Shown: positions 1-9,316 of the stretch, one piece after another
How the letters are laid out: each line of letters starts with the position of its first letter
How positions within the stretch are numbered: position 1 is the first letter of the stretch
Assembly (NCBI GenBank): GCA_903882285.1
Contig: CAIRWM010000134.1
Location: 1-36,041, forward strand
Origin: an uncultured cyanobacterium
GTDB taxonomy: Bacteria; Cyanobacteriota; Cyanobacteriia; PCC-6307; Cyanobiaceae
Length of the DNA stretch: 36,041 nt
Reading direction: 5' to 3'
Notes under the pieces: generated by a model
What the model was told of the DNA's origin: nothing
The model's database searches: none
Seen by the model: only the letters and a program-made list of their open reading frames with translations
Program-made: the position numbers and the translations under genes

Positions 1-252
1 GCGCAGCATCTGATGGCCCACCTCCACGAACAGGGCCTCGGTCTTGTCCATCAGACCCAGGGCGCCCAGGCCATGGAAGAAGGCCAGCCAGCAGAGCAGC
101 AGAAGCAGGAGGAGCGTCAGAAAGTTCAGCGCCAGCGGATCAGCCTCCAGCCGCTGAGCCAACCGCAGGGCCAGCCGTCTCGCCGGACCCGTCACTCCAG
201 GAGCCGCCCAGGACTCTGGCGGTCGATCGATCGAAAGGGTGTCGATCGCCAT
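1..252 (-). CDS. Glycosyltransferase family 39 / ArnT-like membrane protein, N-terminal fragment (runs off left edge)
   Basis: Minus-strand translation from ATG at 252: MAIDTLSIDRPPESWAAPGVTG...LNFLTLLLLLLLCWLAFFHGLGALGLMDKTEALFVEVGHQMLR. TM helix followed by a 'LMDKTEALFVEVGHQM' motif as in GT39 (PMT/ArnT) N-termini. Alternative in-frame ATG at 264. Confidence 0.6.
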   Translation of the reverse strand, partial: MAIDTLSIDRPPESWAAPGVTGPARRLALRLAQRLEADPLALNFLTLLLLLLLCWLAFFHGLGALGLMDKTEALFVEVGHQMLR

Positions 253-372
253 CGAGAGGAGCATGAGCGGAATCGACAGCAACCTAGGGCGACGCCGCCG
301 TCACCAGGAACGGACCGGGTGCCCTGGAGCGAGGAGCTGGTGTCCAGGGGCTCGGTGCGGGAAGCGTGGCGT

Positions 373-1509
373 TCAGGGACTGTTCCAGACAAATTTGGAG
401 GAGGCGGCATAGTTCCAGACGAACACCACCACGATCCCGGCCAACTGGGCCCAGAAGGTGTCGGCCGAGACCAGGCTGTAGAAAGCAGAGGCCACACCCA
501 CATTGGCGAGCACGGGCAGGGAGGCCACCACTAGGAACTTGCACAGACCGCGCAGCAGGGCCAGCCCCTTCTGGCGCTGAAAGCGGAAGGTGAGGGCGTT
601 GTTGATCAGGTAGTTCGAGGTGGCGGCGGTCACCACAGCCGGTGGCAGGGCCTGCTCGAAACTCCAGCCCACGGCCATCAGCAGCCGGTTGACCAGCAGC
701 TGCACCACCACACCGCTGGCGCCCACAAGGGCGAAGCTGATCGCCCGCCGCGGCACGCTGCGCAACAACAGGGTGTGCAGGATCGAGACGCCGAGATCCC
801 AGACGATCGCCAGATCGAGCTTGGAGTCCCCGGCGATGCGAGGCTGGAAGCTCAATGGCACCTCGGACACCCGCAGGCGACCGCCACTGAGGGCGAGCAG
901 CTCGTAGAGGAACTTGAAGCCGTTCACATCAACCCGGCGCACGAAGGGCAAGGCCGCCTCGGGGCGCAGCACGAAGAAGCCGCTCATGAAGTCGGTGAGC
1001 GCCCGGTAGCGGGGCAGGCTGAAACAGGCGACCGCGTTGGCCCAGGTGGAATTGCGCTCGCGCCGGTCACTGAGGCCGAGGATCTCCGCCTCGACGTGGA
1101 AACGACTACCGATCACCAGGTCGAAGCCGGTGGCCAGCAGGTGCTCAACGGCGCGGGCCACCGTGGCCGGCTCGTGCTGGCCGTCACAGTCCATGACCAC
1201 CACCAGATCGCCGGTGGCATCGAGAATCCCCTCCTTGATGGCGCTGGAGAGGCCGGCCCGGCCGACGCGACGGATCAGACGGATGGCGTCATGGCGATGG
1301 GCTAGATCCCGCACCACCTCTGCCGTGCCGTCGGCGGAGTCGTCATCGACGAAAAGGATCTCCAGGTCGTAGCGCTCGCCCAGGGGCAGCAACTCGGCCA
1401 CAATCGGCGCCACGTTGTCGCGCTCGTTAAAAGTGGGCAGCACCACCGACAGGCGCAGCTGCGGCCGGACGCCGGAGCTGGAGCGCGTTGTCAGGGAAGG
1501 ATCGGACAA
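373..1509 (-). CDS. Glycosyltransferase family 2 (dolichol-phosphate mannosyltransferase-like) fused to a GtrA-like membrane domain
   Basis: LSVVLPTFNERDNVAPIV...LFVDDDSADGT...VVMDCDGQHEP is the GT2 core; C-terminal multi-TM region (ISFALVGASGVVVQLLVNRLLM...ATSNYLINNALTFRFQRQKG) is GtrA-like. Confidence 0.9.
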   Translation of the reverse strand: MSDPSLTTRSSSGVRPQLRLSVVLPTFNERDNVAPIVAELLPLGERYDLEILFVDDDSADGTAEVVRDLAHRHDAIRLIRRVGRAGLSSAIKEGILDATGDLVVVMDCDGQHEPATVARAVEHLLATGFDLVIGSRFHVEAEILGLSDRRERNSTWANAVACFSLPRYRALTDFMSGFFVLRPEAALPFVRRVDVNGFKFLYELLALSGGRLRVSEVPLSFQPRIAGDSKLDLAIVWDLGVSILHTLLLRSVPRRAISFALVGASGVVVQLLVNRLLMAVGWSFEQALPPAVVTAATSNYLINNALTFRFQRQKGLALLRGLCKFLVVASLPVLANVGVASAFYSLVSADTFWAQLAGIVVVFVWNYAASSKFVWNSP

Positions 1510-1535
1510 GCAAGGGCCGGACAGGCTGCCGGACC

Positions 1536-2939
1536 TTACTTGATGTATTCCTTGAGCACTCCATTGCGGTTGGGATGGCGCAGCTTGCGCAGCGCCTTGG
1601 CTTCGATCTGGCGAATGCGCTCGCGGGTGACGTCGAAGATCTGGCCGATCTCCTCCAGTGTCTTCATGCGGCCGTCATCGAGGCCGTAGCGCAGCCGCAG
1701 CACATCGCGCTCGCGAGGGCTGAGGGTGGCCAGCACCCCCTCAAGATCTTCCCGCAGCAGATTTTTGGCAACATCCTGCTCTGGATTCTCGATATCAGCC
1801 TCGATGAAGTCACCGAGGCGGGAGTCCTCCTCCTTGCCGATCGGCGTCTCGAGGGAAATCGGCAGCTGGGCCGACTTGGCGATGAAGCGCAGTTTCTCGA
1901 TCGTCATCTCCATGCTCTCGGCGATCTCCTCCTCCGTGGGCTTGCGGCCGAATTCCTGCGAGAGCGTCTTGGTGGTCTTCTTGATGCGGGAGATGGTTTC
2001 GTAGAGGTGAACCGGCAAGCGGATGGTGCGCGACTGATCCGCGATGGCGCGGGTGATCGCCTGACGGATCCACCAGGTGGCGTAGGTGGAGAACTTGTAG
2101 CCCTTCTCGTGATCGAATTTCTCGGCAGCTCGGATCAGGCCGAGGCTGCCTTCCTGGATGAGGTCCTGGAAAGACAGGCCGCGGTTCATATACTTCTTGG
2201 CAATCGAGACCACCAGACGCAGGTTGGACTGCACCATCTTTTCCTTGGCCCGGCGTCCGAGCATCAAGCGACGCCGGAACTTGATCAGCGGCATATCGAA
2301 GAGGGCCGCCCATTCCTTGCTGTCGGGGAAATGCCCCTTGTCGGCCTCAAATTCAGCAGCCTTCTCCTCCAGCTCCAACAGATCGGCGATCTTGCGGGCC
2401 AGTTCGATCTCCTCATCGGGCCGCAGCAACCGGATCCGACCGATCTCCTGCAGATACACCCGGATCGAATCCTCGGTGTAGACGCCCTTCGGCCCCACCT
2501 TGATGCTGGCCAGGGCCTTGGCGGACTTGGCGTCCTTCTTCTCATCCTTCGTCTCTCCGACGTCGGCAGCCAGCAGCTGATCGGCGGCGGCATCCAGTTG
2601 GCCGCCAGCAGCTGCGGGCACAACACCGCTGAGTTCCTCCACCTTCGACACCGCCTTCACCTTCGCCTTGCTCCCCTTGCTGCTCTTCTCCCCTGCGGTG
2701 GCTTTGACAGCTCCAGTGGCCTTGGCCGCCTTGGAGGCCGCAGGCTTGGAAGTCGCGGTGGCCTTACGCAGCTTCGGTGCCGGCACCACTTCCCCGGCCA
2801 CCGTCAAGGTGGCAATGATTTCAGGCACGACCAACTTGGGCTGGGCCGGAGAAGCCGCCACAGCGGCGCTAGCCGCAGGGGTGGCAGCGGCAGAGGTAGA
2901 AGCCTTGGCGGAAGAGGCTTTGGCGACGACAGGGCTCAT
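1536..2939 (-). CDS. rpoD: Principal RNA polymerase sigma factor, sigma-70 group 1 (RpoD/SigA)
   Basis: Regions 1.2-4.2: [120 protein letters not shown]. Long Ala/Lys-rich N-terminal extension. Confidence 0.97.
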   Translation of the reverse strand: MSPVVAKASSAKASTSAAATPAASAAVAASPAQPKLVVPEIIATLTVAGEVVPAPKLRKATATSKPAASKAAKATGAVKATAGEKSSKGSKAKVKAVSKVEELSGVVPAAAGGQLDAAADQLLAADVGETKDEKKDAKSAKALASIKVGPKGVYTEDSIRVYLQEIGRIRLLRPDEEIELARKIADLLELEEKAAEFEADKGHFPDSKEWAALFDMPLIKFRRRLMLGRRAKEKMVQSNLRLVVSIAKKYMNRGLSFQDLIQEGSLGLIRAAEKFDHEKGYKFSTYATWWIRQAITRAIADQSRTIRLPVHLYETISRIKKTTKTLSQEFGRKPTEEEIAESMEMTIEKLRFIAKSAQLPISLETPIGKEEDSRLGDFIEADIENPEQDVAKNLLREDLEGVLATLSPRERDVLRLRYGLDDGRMKTLEEIGQIFDVTRERIRQIEAKALRKLRHPNRNGVLKEYIK

Positions 2940-3404
2940 GGAGGCGACGAGGGAGAACAGAAAGGGGTGAAGAGGGGGAAGAGGAACAACAAACCGGGCG
3001 CAGCGCTCAGCCGTCCGGAGCCATCGGGATCAGCAATCGCTCCTGTCGGCGACAACAGGACCTGGCGGGTTCGAACGACCGAAGAGCGGGCTGAGGAGCA
3101 TCAGGGCACGACGTGGGTGGGTTCAAAACGGGTAGGCAAGCCCCGATGCGACGCCGAGGGCGAAGCCGGTTACCCTGGGCCCGGAGCTTCAGGGTCGCTG
3201 GAGATTGACGCTGGGGCGTGTAGCTGGGGATGGGAAGGCCGACACCAAAGTGGGCGGCCGAAGCCGAGACAGCGTTGTCAGGGGTGGTCGCAGACCTGAG
3301 GGCAATGAGTGGGAGAGTTTCTCCCTAGCCACTCGATAAGTCTTCCCTCTGGACGGAGCTCTGTCGGGTTCCGTCGGCAGCCCTTGAGCATGCCCAACAA
3401 ATTC

Positions 3405-3433
3405 ATTCTAGGAATTGGCTGAGACCTTTGCAA
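3405..3433 (-). promoter_or_regulatory. Candidate sigma-70 promoter reading toward rpoD (TTGCAA-N17-TAGAAT)
   Basis: Minus strand: -35 TTGCAA (3433-3428), 17-nt spacer, -10 TAGAAT (3410-3405). Implied TSS near 3398. Confidence 0.5.
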
Positions 3434-5782
3434 GACGCTTCCCCTGCCGAGGGGCGCGGCTGGCAGAGTGAGAGCAGCCCCCCCTTACTCTCCGTCGGAC
3501 CGGCAGCGCCCCCCTGGCTAGACGTTTGGCTGGAGGCGGGCCGTGAGGGGCAGGCCTTCACTTATGCCAACGCCGACTCCCAGGCGGTGGCCGTGGGCGA
3601 TCTGGTGCAAGTGCGCCTGCAGGCCCGTCGCCATGTGGGCCTGGTGGTGGCCTGCCGGCAGCAGCCCCCTGCGGAGCTGGAGGGCAAACCGATCCGATCG
3701 ATCGAGGCCGTGCTGCAGAGCGCTGCTGTCGATGCGCACTGGCAGGAGCTGATCGCAGCCCTGGCCGAGCGCTGCCACACCAGTGCGTTCCGGGCTCTCA
3801 AGAGCGCTCTTCCCCCCGGCTGGCTCGGCCAGCGACCCCGTCAGGCCTCCGCAGGCCGCAAGCTCTGGGAGGTGCTCCGGCTCGGAACGACCCTTCCCGA
3901 CGATCTACCAGCGAAGCAGCGAGCCCTGATGGAGCAGCTCGACGCCCACGGCGGCCGCAGGCTGCTGCGGGACCTGATCGGCCCCGATGGCTTCGGCCGC
4001 GGCATGGTGGCGTCCCTGGAGCGGCGGGGGCTGCTGCAGCGCCAGGCGGTGCTTCTGGCCGCTGGCAGCTCCCGATCCCGCAGCCCGGCGGTGCCGGAGC
4101 GTGGTGCCAGCAATGGTGCCGCTGTTGACGAACCTCATCGGGAACTCCCCCGCAGCGCCACCCCCGACCAGGCGGTCGCCATCGCGGCCATCAGCGCCGC
4201 CCCCCCGGGCGGGGCCCTGCTGCTCTGGGGAGTCACCGGTGCCGGCAAGACCGAGGTCTACCTGCAGGCCGCAGCCCAACAGCTGGAGCAGGGCCGCAGT
4301 GTCCTCCTGCTGGCGCCGGAGATCGGCCTGATTCCCCAGCTGCTCGACCGCTGCCGTCTGCGCTTTAGCCGCCGGGTGCTCGAATATCACAGCGGCATGG
4401 GGGACGCGGAGCGGGTCGCCGCCTGGCGGGCCTGCCTGAGGGCGACGGCCACCGGCGAGCCGCAGGTGGCTGTGGGCACCCGCTCGGCGGTGTTCCTGCC
4501 GCTCCAACCACTCGGGCTGATCGTGCTGGATGAGGAGCACGACAGCTCCTACAAACAGGAGAGCCCCATGCCCTGTTACCACGCCCGCGACGTGGCCCGG
4601 CTGCGCGCCGCAGCCGACGGCGCACGGCTGCTGCTGGGCAGTGCCACTCCTTCGCTAGAAACCTGGCTCAGCTGCCAGGAGGGCCAGACCCAGCTGCTGC
4701 GCCTACCCCGGCGCATCGGCGACCGCGCCCTGCCGCCGGTGCGCGTGGTGGACATGCGCCACGAGTTGGCGGAGGGCCACCGGCGACTGATCAGCCGGGC
4801 CCTGATGGGTCGCCTGCACGGCCTGCAGGAGCGCGGCGAACAGGCCGTGGTGCTGGTGCCGCGGCGGGGCTATCGCTCCTTTCTGAGTTGCCGAAGTTGC
4901 GGGGAGGCAGTGCTGTGCCCCCATTGCGACGTCTCCCTGACGGTGCACCGCCGCGGCGGAGCCGGCGGCGAGGAATGGCTGCGTTGTCACTGGTGCGACC
5001 ACCGCCAGGAGGTGACGGCGCGCTGCGGACACTGCGGCTCCAGCGCCTTCAAACCCTTCGGCGCCGGCACCCAGCGGGTGATGGAGCAGCTGGGCGAGGA
5101 GCTCGAGGGTCTGCGGCTGCTGCGCTTCGATCAGGACACCACCCGCGGACGCGATGGCCATCGCCGCCTGCTGGAGCGCTTTGCCAACGGCGAGGCGGAC
5201 GTGCTGGTAGGGACGCAGATGCTTGCCAAAGGCATGGACCTGCCACGGGTGACGCTGGCGGCGGTGCTGGCGGCCGACGGGCTGCTGCACCGCCCCGATC
5301 TGCGCTCGTCGGAGCACTGCCTGCAGCTGCTGCTCCAGCTCGCCGGCCGGGCCGGCCGGGGGGAGCTGCCCGGCGAAGTTCTGGTTCAGACCTACAGCCC
5401 GGACCATCCCGTGATCCGTCACCTGGTCGACGGTCGCTACGAGCGCTTCCTCGAGGAGGAGGGGCAGATGCGGCGCAGCGGCGCTCTGGTGCCCTTCAGC
5501 CGTGCCTGCCTGCTGCGCCTGGCCGGCCCCTCGGCCAGCGGCACCGCGACAGCGGCCACAGCGCTGGTGGAGGCGATCCGGCCCCAGGTGGAGGCTGCCG
5601 GGTGGTGCATGATCGGACCGGCGCCGGCCCCAGTGGCGCGGGTGGCCGGGCGGAGCCGCTGGCAGGTGCTGCTGCACGGCCCCCGTGACAGCGCTGTGCC
5701 GATCCCAAGCGAGGGCGCTCTGGGGCCGATGTTGCCCCAGGCCGTGAGCCTGGCGATCGATCCGGATCCCCTGGAGCTCTGA
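3428..5782 (+). CDS. priA: Primosomal protein N' (replication restart helicase PriA)
   Basis: Walker A GVTGAGKTEVYL, DEEH box, zinc-binding CRSCGEAVLCPHCDVSLTVH...CHWCDHRQEVTARCGHCGS, GTQMLAKGMDLPRVTL. TTG start in the ORF track. Confidence 0.95.
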   Translation: MQDASPAEGRGWQSESSPPLLSVGPAAPPWLDVWLEAGREGQAFTYANADSQAVAVGDLVQVRLQARRHVGLVVACRQQPPAELEGKPIRSIEAVLQSAAVDAHWQELIAALAERCHTSAFRALKSALPPGWLGQRPRQASAGRKLWEVLRLGTTLPDDLPAKQRALMEQLDAHGGRRLLRDLIGPDGFGRGMVASLERRGLLQRQAVLLAAGSSRSRSPAVPERGASNGAAVDEPHRELPRSATPDQAVAIAAISAAPPGGALLLWGVTGAGKTEVYLQAAAQQLEQGRSVLLLAPEIGLIPQLLDRCRLRFSRRVLEYHSGMGDAERVAAWRACLRATATGEPQVAVGTRSAVFLPLQPLGLIVLDEEHDSSYKQESPMPCYHARDVARLRAAADGARLLLGSATPSLETWLSCQEGQTQLLRLPRRIGDRALPPVRVVDMRHELAEGHRRLISRALMGRLHGLQERGEQAVVLVPRRGYRSFLSCRSCGEAVLCPHCDVSLTVHRRGGAGGEEWLRCHWCDHRQEVTARCGHCGSSAFKPFGAGTQRVMEQLGEELEGLRLLRFDQDTTRGRDGHRRLLERFANGEADVLVGTQMLAKGMDLPRVTLAAVLAADGLLHRPDLRSSEHCLQLLLQLAGRAGRGELPGEVLVQTYSPDHPVIRHLVDGRYERFLEEEGQMRRSGALVPFSRACLLRLAGPSASGTATAATALVEAIRPQVEAAGWCMIGPAPAPVARVAGRSRWQVLLHGPRDSAVPIPSEGALGPMLPQAVSLAIDPDPLEL

Positions 5783-5786
5783 GGCT

Positions 5787-6956
5787 TCAGGCCGGCAGCT
5801 GGGGCGGGCCGAAGCCAAGCAGCAGCCGTACCTGCTGCAGCCCCAGCGCCAGCACCAGGACCAGGCCGATGGCCACGCTGCCGAGGCCGAGCGGGCTCCA
5901 GCGCCAGCAGCACAGCTCCAGCTGGTTGAGCTGGCCGGGCTGCAGCGTCCAGAGCAGGGCGGGCTCCCGTCCGGAGTCCCCACCCACGGCCCGGGGCTGC
6001 AGCGGTGCGGCGTGGCGCAGCGCCGACGGCCGCACCGGCACCAGACGCAGACTCAGATCCAGACCGGGCAGGGCCTCCATAGGCCGCAGGTCGATGGAGA
6101 GGGTCAGCTGCTGACGCACTCCCACCAGCCAGTTGCGCTCCTGCAGCAGCAGCTGGGGCTCGGCGAGGGGAAGGTCGGCCAAGGCCGCTGCGGAACGCAG
6201 GCTCCCAGCCAGGGCGTCGAGGGTCTGAGCTGCCGGCAGCACCGGCGTGCTGAGGCTCTGCCGCTCGCCAGTGCCGGCACCGCTGCGGGCACCTCGGTGG
6301 TCGCGGCGGAAGGGGGCAGGGCCCTGGAGTAGGCCGTCGGCCCAGCGCTGCTGCCAGGGGATCGGTGCCCCTGAGGTGCTGCCCAGTACATGGCGAAGCT
6401 GCAGCCGCCCCGGCCCTTCGAAGCGCAGCTCGCTGCGCACCTGCATACAGCCACCGAGCCCGGTGGCGAGCAGCAGCAGGAGCAACAACCCGGCGACGAT
6501 CACCGCAAAGCCGAGGGGGGCCCGGGTCGGTCCCACCGGCGGTGGCGACGGCTCAGGGGGCGGTAGGGGCCGCCGACGCCGGCCAAGAGCGGCACCGAGC
6601 CCCTCGATCGGGCTGGCACCGCCCAGATCGGGCAGGGTCAGGGACCAGCCCCGCGGCCGGCGCAGCGCCGGGGCCTCCAGCACCGTGAGCAGGTCCCGGG
6701 CCCGGGCACGCAGCGTGGCATCGACACACCCCTGGAGTGCACGGCAGCAGTCCGCCGCCCGCTCGCTCTCGCCCTGGCCCATCAGGGCCGTGGCCATCAG
6801 CAGGCGCACGCCAGCGCCGATTGCTCCGCGGGGCCCATGCTGCTCGGCAAGCGGCTCCAGCTGGCGCAGCGCCCGGCCGTAATCGCCGCAATCGATCGCC
6901 TGCCGGGCCGACGCCAGCAGCGTGGCCAGCTCGGCATCGAGAGCCCGTTCAGCCAT
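5787..6956 (-). CDS. Cyanobacterial hypothetical: N-terminal TPR-like helical region plus C-terminal DUF3153-like membrane-anchored domain
   Basis: N-term LASARQAIDCGDYGRALRQLEPLAEQ TPR-like; TM GFAVIVAGLLLLLLLATGLGGCMQVRSELRFEGPG; C-terminal TM. DUF3153 assignment from recall. Confidence 0.6.
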   Translation of the reverse strand: MAERALDAELATLLASARQAIDCGDYGRALRQLEPLAEQHGPRGAIGAGVRLLMATALMGQGESERAADCCRALQGCVDATLRARARDLLTVLEAPALRRPRGWSLTLPDLGGASPIEGLGAALGRRRRPLPPPEPSPPPVGPTRAPLGFAVIVAGLLLLLLLATGLGGCMQVRSELRFEGPGRLQLRHVLGSTSGAPIPWQQRWADGLLQGPAPFRRDHRGARSGAGTGERQSLSTPVLPAAQTLDALAGSLRSAAALADLPLAEPQLLLQERNWLVGVRQQLTLSIDLRPMEALPGLDLSLRLVPVRPSALRHAAPLQPRAVGGDSGREPALLWTLQPGQLNQLELCCWRWSPLGLGSVAIGLVLVLALGLQQVRLLLGFGPPQLPA

Positions 6957-6974
6957 GGACCTCAGCCCGTGCCA

Positions 6975-7871
6975 TCAGGCCCTCCGGCCCCCCTGGCTGC
7001 CCACCACCATCGTGCCGATGCCGGCGTCGGTGAACACCTCGTGCAGCAGGGAATGGGGCACCCGGCCATCGACGATGTGCGCGGCCTTGACGCCCTGGGC
7101 CAGGGCACGGATGCAGCACTCGGTTTTCGGAATCATGCCGCCGCTGACCACACCGGAATGGATCAGCTCCCGGCCCTCGGAGAGGGTGAGCTGGCGAATC
7201 AGAGACTGGGGGTCCGTGGGGTCGCGCAGGATGCCTGGGGTATCGGTGAGTAAGACGAGCTTCTCGGCCTGGAGGGCCGCCGCCAGTTCACCAGCCACCG
7301 TGTCTGCGTTGATGTTGTGGGCCTGCCCCTCGCCATCGGGGGCGACGCTGGAGATCACCGGGATGTAGCCGCTGCGCAGCAGGGGAGACAGCACGCTGGG
7401 ATCGACCGCGGCCACCTCGCCCACCAGCCCATTGACCCCCTCACCCCAGGTGCGGGCCTGCACCAGCTGCCCATCGCTGCCGCAGAGGCCCACCGCCCGA
7501 CCACCGACACGGTTGAGGCCGTTGACGATCTGCTTGTTGACCTTGCCGACCAACACCATCTCCACCACCTCCATGGTGGCGGCGTCCGTAACCCTCAGGC
7601 CATTGCGGAAATGGGGCTCGATTCCCAGACGCCCGAGCCACTGGTTGATCTCCGGCCCGCCGCCATGGACCACCACCGGCTGCACGCCCACACAGGCCAG
7701 CAGGGCGAGGTCGCGGAAGACCGCATCCCGGAGGTCGGCACGCACCATGGCTGCGCCGCCGTACTTGACCACGATGCAGCGGCCGGCGAAGCGCTGGATG
7801 TAGGGCAGCGCCTCACTGAGGACGGAGACGCGCTGGCTGTCTTGGGGACTGACCAAGAAATCGCTGGTCAA
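6975..7871 (-). CDS. argB: Acetylglutamate kinase
   Basis: [56 protein letters not shown], motifs of the ArgB amino-acid kinase family. Confidence 0.97.
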   Translation of the reverse strand: MTSDFLVSPQDSQRVSVLSEALPYIQRFAGRCIVVKYGGAAMVRADLRDAVFRDLALLACVGVQPVVVHGGGPEINQWLGRLGIEPHFRNGLRVTDAATMEVVEMVLVGKVNKQIVNGLNRVGGRAVGLCGSDGQLVQARTWGEGVNGLVGEVAAVDPSVLSPLLRSGYIPVISSVAPDGEGQAHNINADTVAGELAAALQAEKLVLLTDTPGILRDPTDPQSLIRQLTLSEGRELIHSGVVSGGMIPKTECCIRALAQGVKAAHIVDGRVPHSLLHEVFTDAGIGTMVVGSQGGRRA

Positions 7872-8425
7872 GGCTGGGCGGGGGTGGAAGGGGCGAAAGA
7901 CAGCAGGGACAGGGCCACCCGATCAGGCGCGGGCTGGCTGAGCTCGGCCCGGAGCCCGGAACCAAAGAAGCGGCCCAGCCGCTCCTGACGCTCCTGCCAG
8001 CGGGCGTAGGGCACGCCGTGACAGGCGAACACCAGACGCAGGCCATAGCCGCCATCGCTGAGCTCCTCGATGCTCTCGAGCTGGGGAGGATCCTCCTCAT
8101 CCCAGAGCTTCAGCGCCTCCAGCGAGGACTCGAGGTGGGCCTTCTGGCCATAGCGCCAGCGGGTGACGTCGGCCAGCAGCTTGGCAAGCGCTTCGTTGGC
8201 CGGTTCCTGGCGCAGCTCGCGCAGGGCAGCCGGGGAAGTGAGGCGCGCCGCCGGAGGCAGTTCCGACGACTTGAGCGCCAGGCCACCGAGAAGGATCGGA
8301 ATGCCGTAGAAAATCGTCGGTAGACTGAGGTTGGCGTTGTCGCCGAGATAGGCGATCGAGCCGATCACGGTGAGCAGCGCACCGCCGATCGTGACCAGAC
8401 TGCCGGGGGATCTGAGGGCTTGCAT
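7868..8425 (-). CDS. DUF2854-like cyanobacterial conserved protein
   Basis: Start [58 protein letters not shown]; two TM segments. Overlaps argB start by 4 nt (ATGA). Family name from recall. Confidence 0.7.
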   Translation of the reverse strand: MQALRSPGSLVTIGGALLTVIGSIAYLGDNANLSLPTIFYGIPILLGGLALKSSELPPAARLTSPAALRELRQEPANEALAKLLADVTRWRYGQKAHLESSLEALKLWDEEDPPQLESIEELSDGGYGLRLVFACHGVPYARWQERQERLGRFFGSGLRAELSQPAPDRVALSLLSFAPSTPAQP

Positions 8426-8483
8426 CGCCCCATCTTCCTGCAGCAGGGGGCAGGATGGGAGCACCGGGGGTTCCACGTCCAGC

Positions 8484-8726
8484 ATGCCCGTCGACGCCAA
8501 TCCAGCCGGCTCCAGCGCCGCCGCCGAACCCACAGGCGACAGCGGCACCGCAGAGGCGGCCATCAGCACCAGCGAACTGATTGAACAGCTACGCCAGGAC
8601 AGGCTCTGGCTGCTGCGTCAGATCGACAGTGGGCTCTGGCCCCAGTGGCGCCTCGACCTGGCCGCTCTGGAGCGGGAACTGGGCCAGCTGCTCGAGCAGG
8701 CTGGTGAGCGGCTCAGCGAACTCTGA
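8484..8726 (+). CDS. Small conserved cyanobacterial hypothetical protein
   Basis: MPVDANPAGSS...ISTSELIEQLRQDRLWLLRQIDSGLWPQWRLDLAALERELGQLLEQAGERLSEL; internal ATG 8484 preferred because the ORF-track start at 8370 overlaps the divergent gene. Confidence 0.5.
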   Translation: MPVDANPAGSSAAAEPTGDSGTAEAAISTSELIEQLRQDRLWLLRQIDSGLWPQWRLDLAALERELGQLLEQAGERLSEL

Positions 8727-9299
8727 TCAGAAGGGGATGTCGTCGTCGTCGAGGCTCTCCTCGGGGATCAGCGGTCCGGTGTTCCAGACCGGTGCGGAGG
8801 GCGCCGGCGGAGCAGCCGGGGCCCCGGCTGCCGCTGGCACACCCGAGGCCACCGCGCCGCCGGTACGCGAAACGGACGCCTGATCCATCGCTCGCGGCGC
8901 GGGGGCCGAGCGACGCTGGGGGCCAGACATGCCGCTCTCGGCCGAGGGCCCCGCAGAGGCTCCGGACATGGGAGCAGCGCCAGGGATCAGGGGATGCAGG
9001 CGGGACAGGGTCAGCTCGGCCCGCTTCTCCTTCACGCCGTCCTGGCGGGTGACCGTGTTCATGCGCATGCTGCCCTCAAGCACGAGGCGCTGGCCCACCT
9101 GAACGCGGTTCTGCAGATCCTGGGCGAGATTGCCCCAGCCCACCACCTTCAGCTGACCCGGCGGATCATCCGGACGCAGCCCCTCAATACGCACGCTCAT
9201 CTCGGCCACAGGGGTCTGGTTGTCCTTCGTATAGCGAATCTGGGGTGCCTCCAGCACCTCGGCTTCGAGCAGACAGTGGTTCACACCCCGACCAACCAT
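8727..9299 (-). CDS. ssb: Single-stranded DNA-binding protein
   Basis: OB-fold VNHCLLEAEVLEAPQIRYTKDNQTPVAEMSVRIE...LKVVGWGNLAQDLQNRVQVGQRLVLEGSMRMN; Pro/Gly/Ala linker; acidic tip LDDDDIPF. Confidence 0.92.
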   Translation of the reverse strand: MVGRGVNHCLLEAEVLEAPQIRYTKDNQTPVAEMSVRIEGLRPDDPPGQLKVVGWGNLAQDLQNRVQVGQRLVLEGSMRMNTVTRQDGVKEKRAELTLSRLHPLIPGAAPMSGASAGPSAESGMSGPQRRSAPAPRAMDQASVSRTGGAVASGVPAAAGAPAAPPAPSAPVWNTGPLIPEESLDDDDIPF

Positions 9300-9316
9300 T
9301 GGGAGTACTCATCCTG

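Noticed and set aside
3061-3085. tRNA-like GGGTTCGAACGACC in the rpoD-priA gap
   Set aside because: Flanks do not form a T-arm stem and no acceptor, D or anticodon arms can be found around it.
1488-3299. 603-aa + strand ORF opposite rpoD
   Set aside because: Antisense shadow: high GC removes stops; the opposite frame encodes an unmistakable sigma factor.
4703-5983. 426-aa - strand ORF opposite priA
   Set aside because: Composition-driven antisense ORF; sense strand carries intact PriA motifs including the zinc cysteines.
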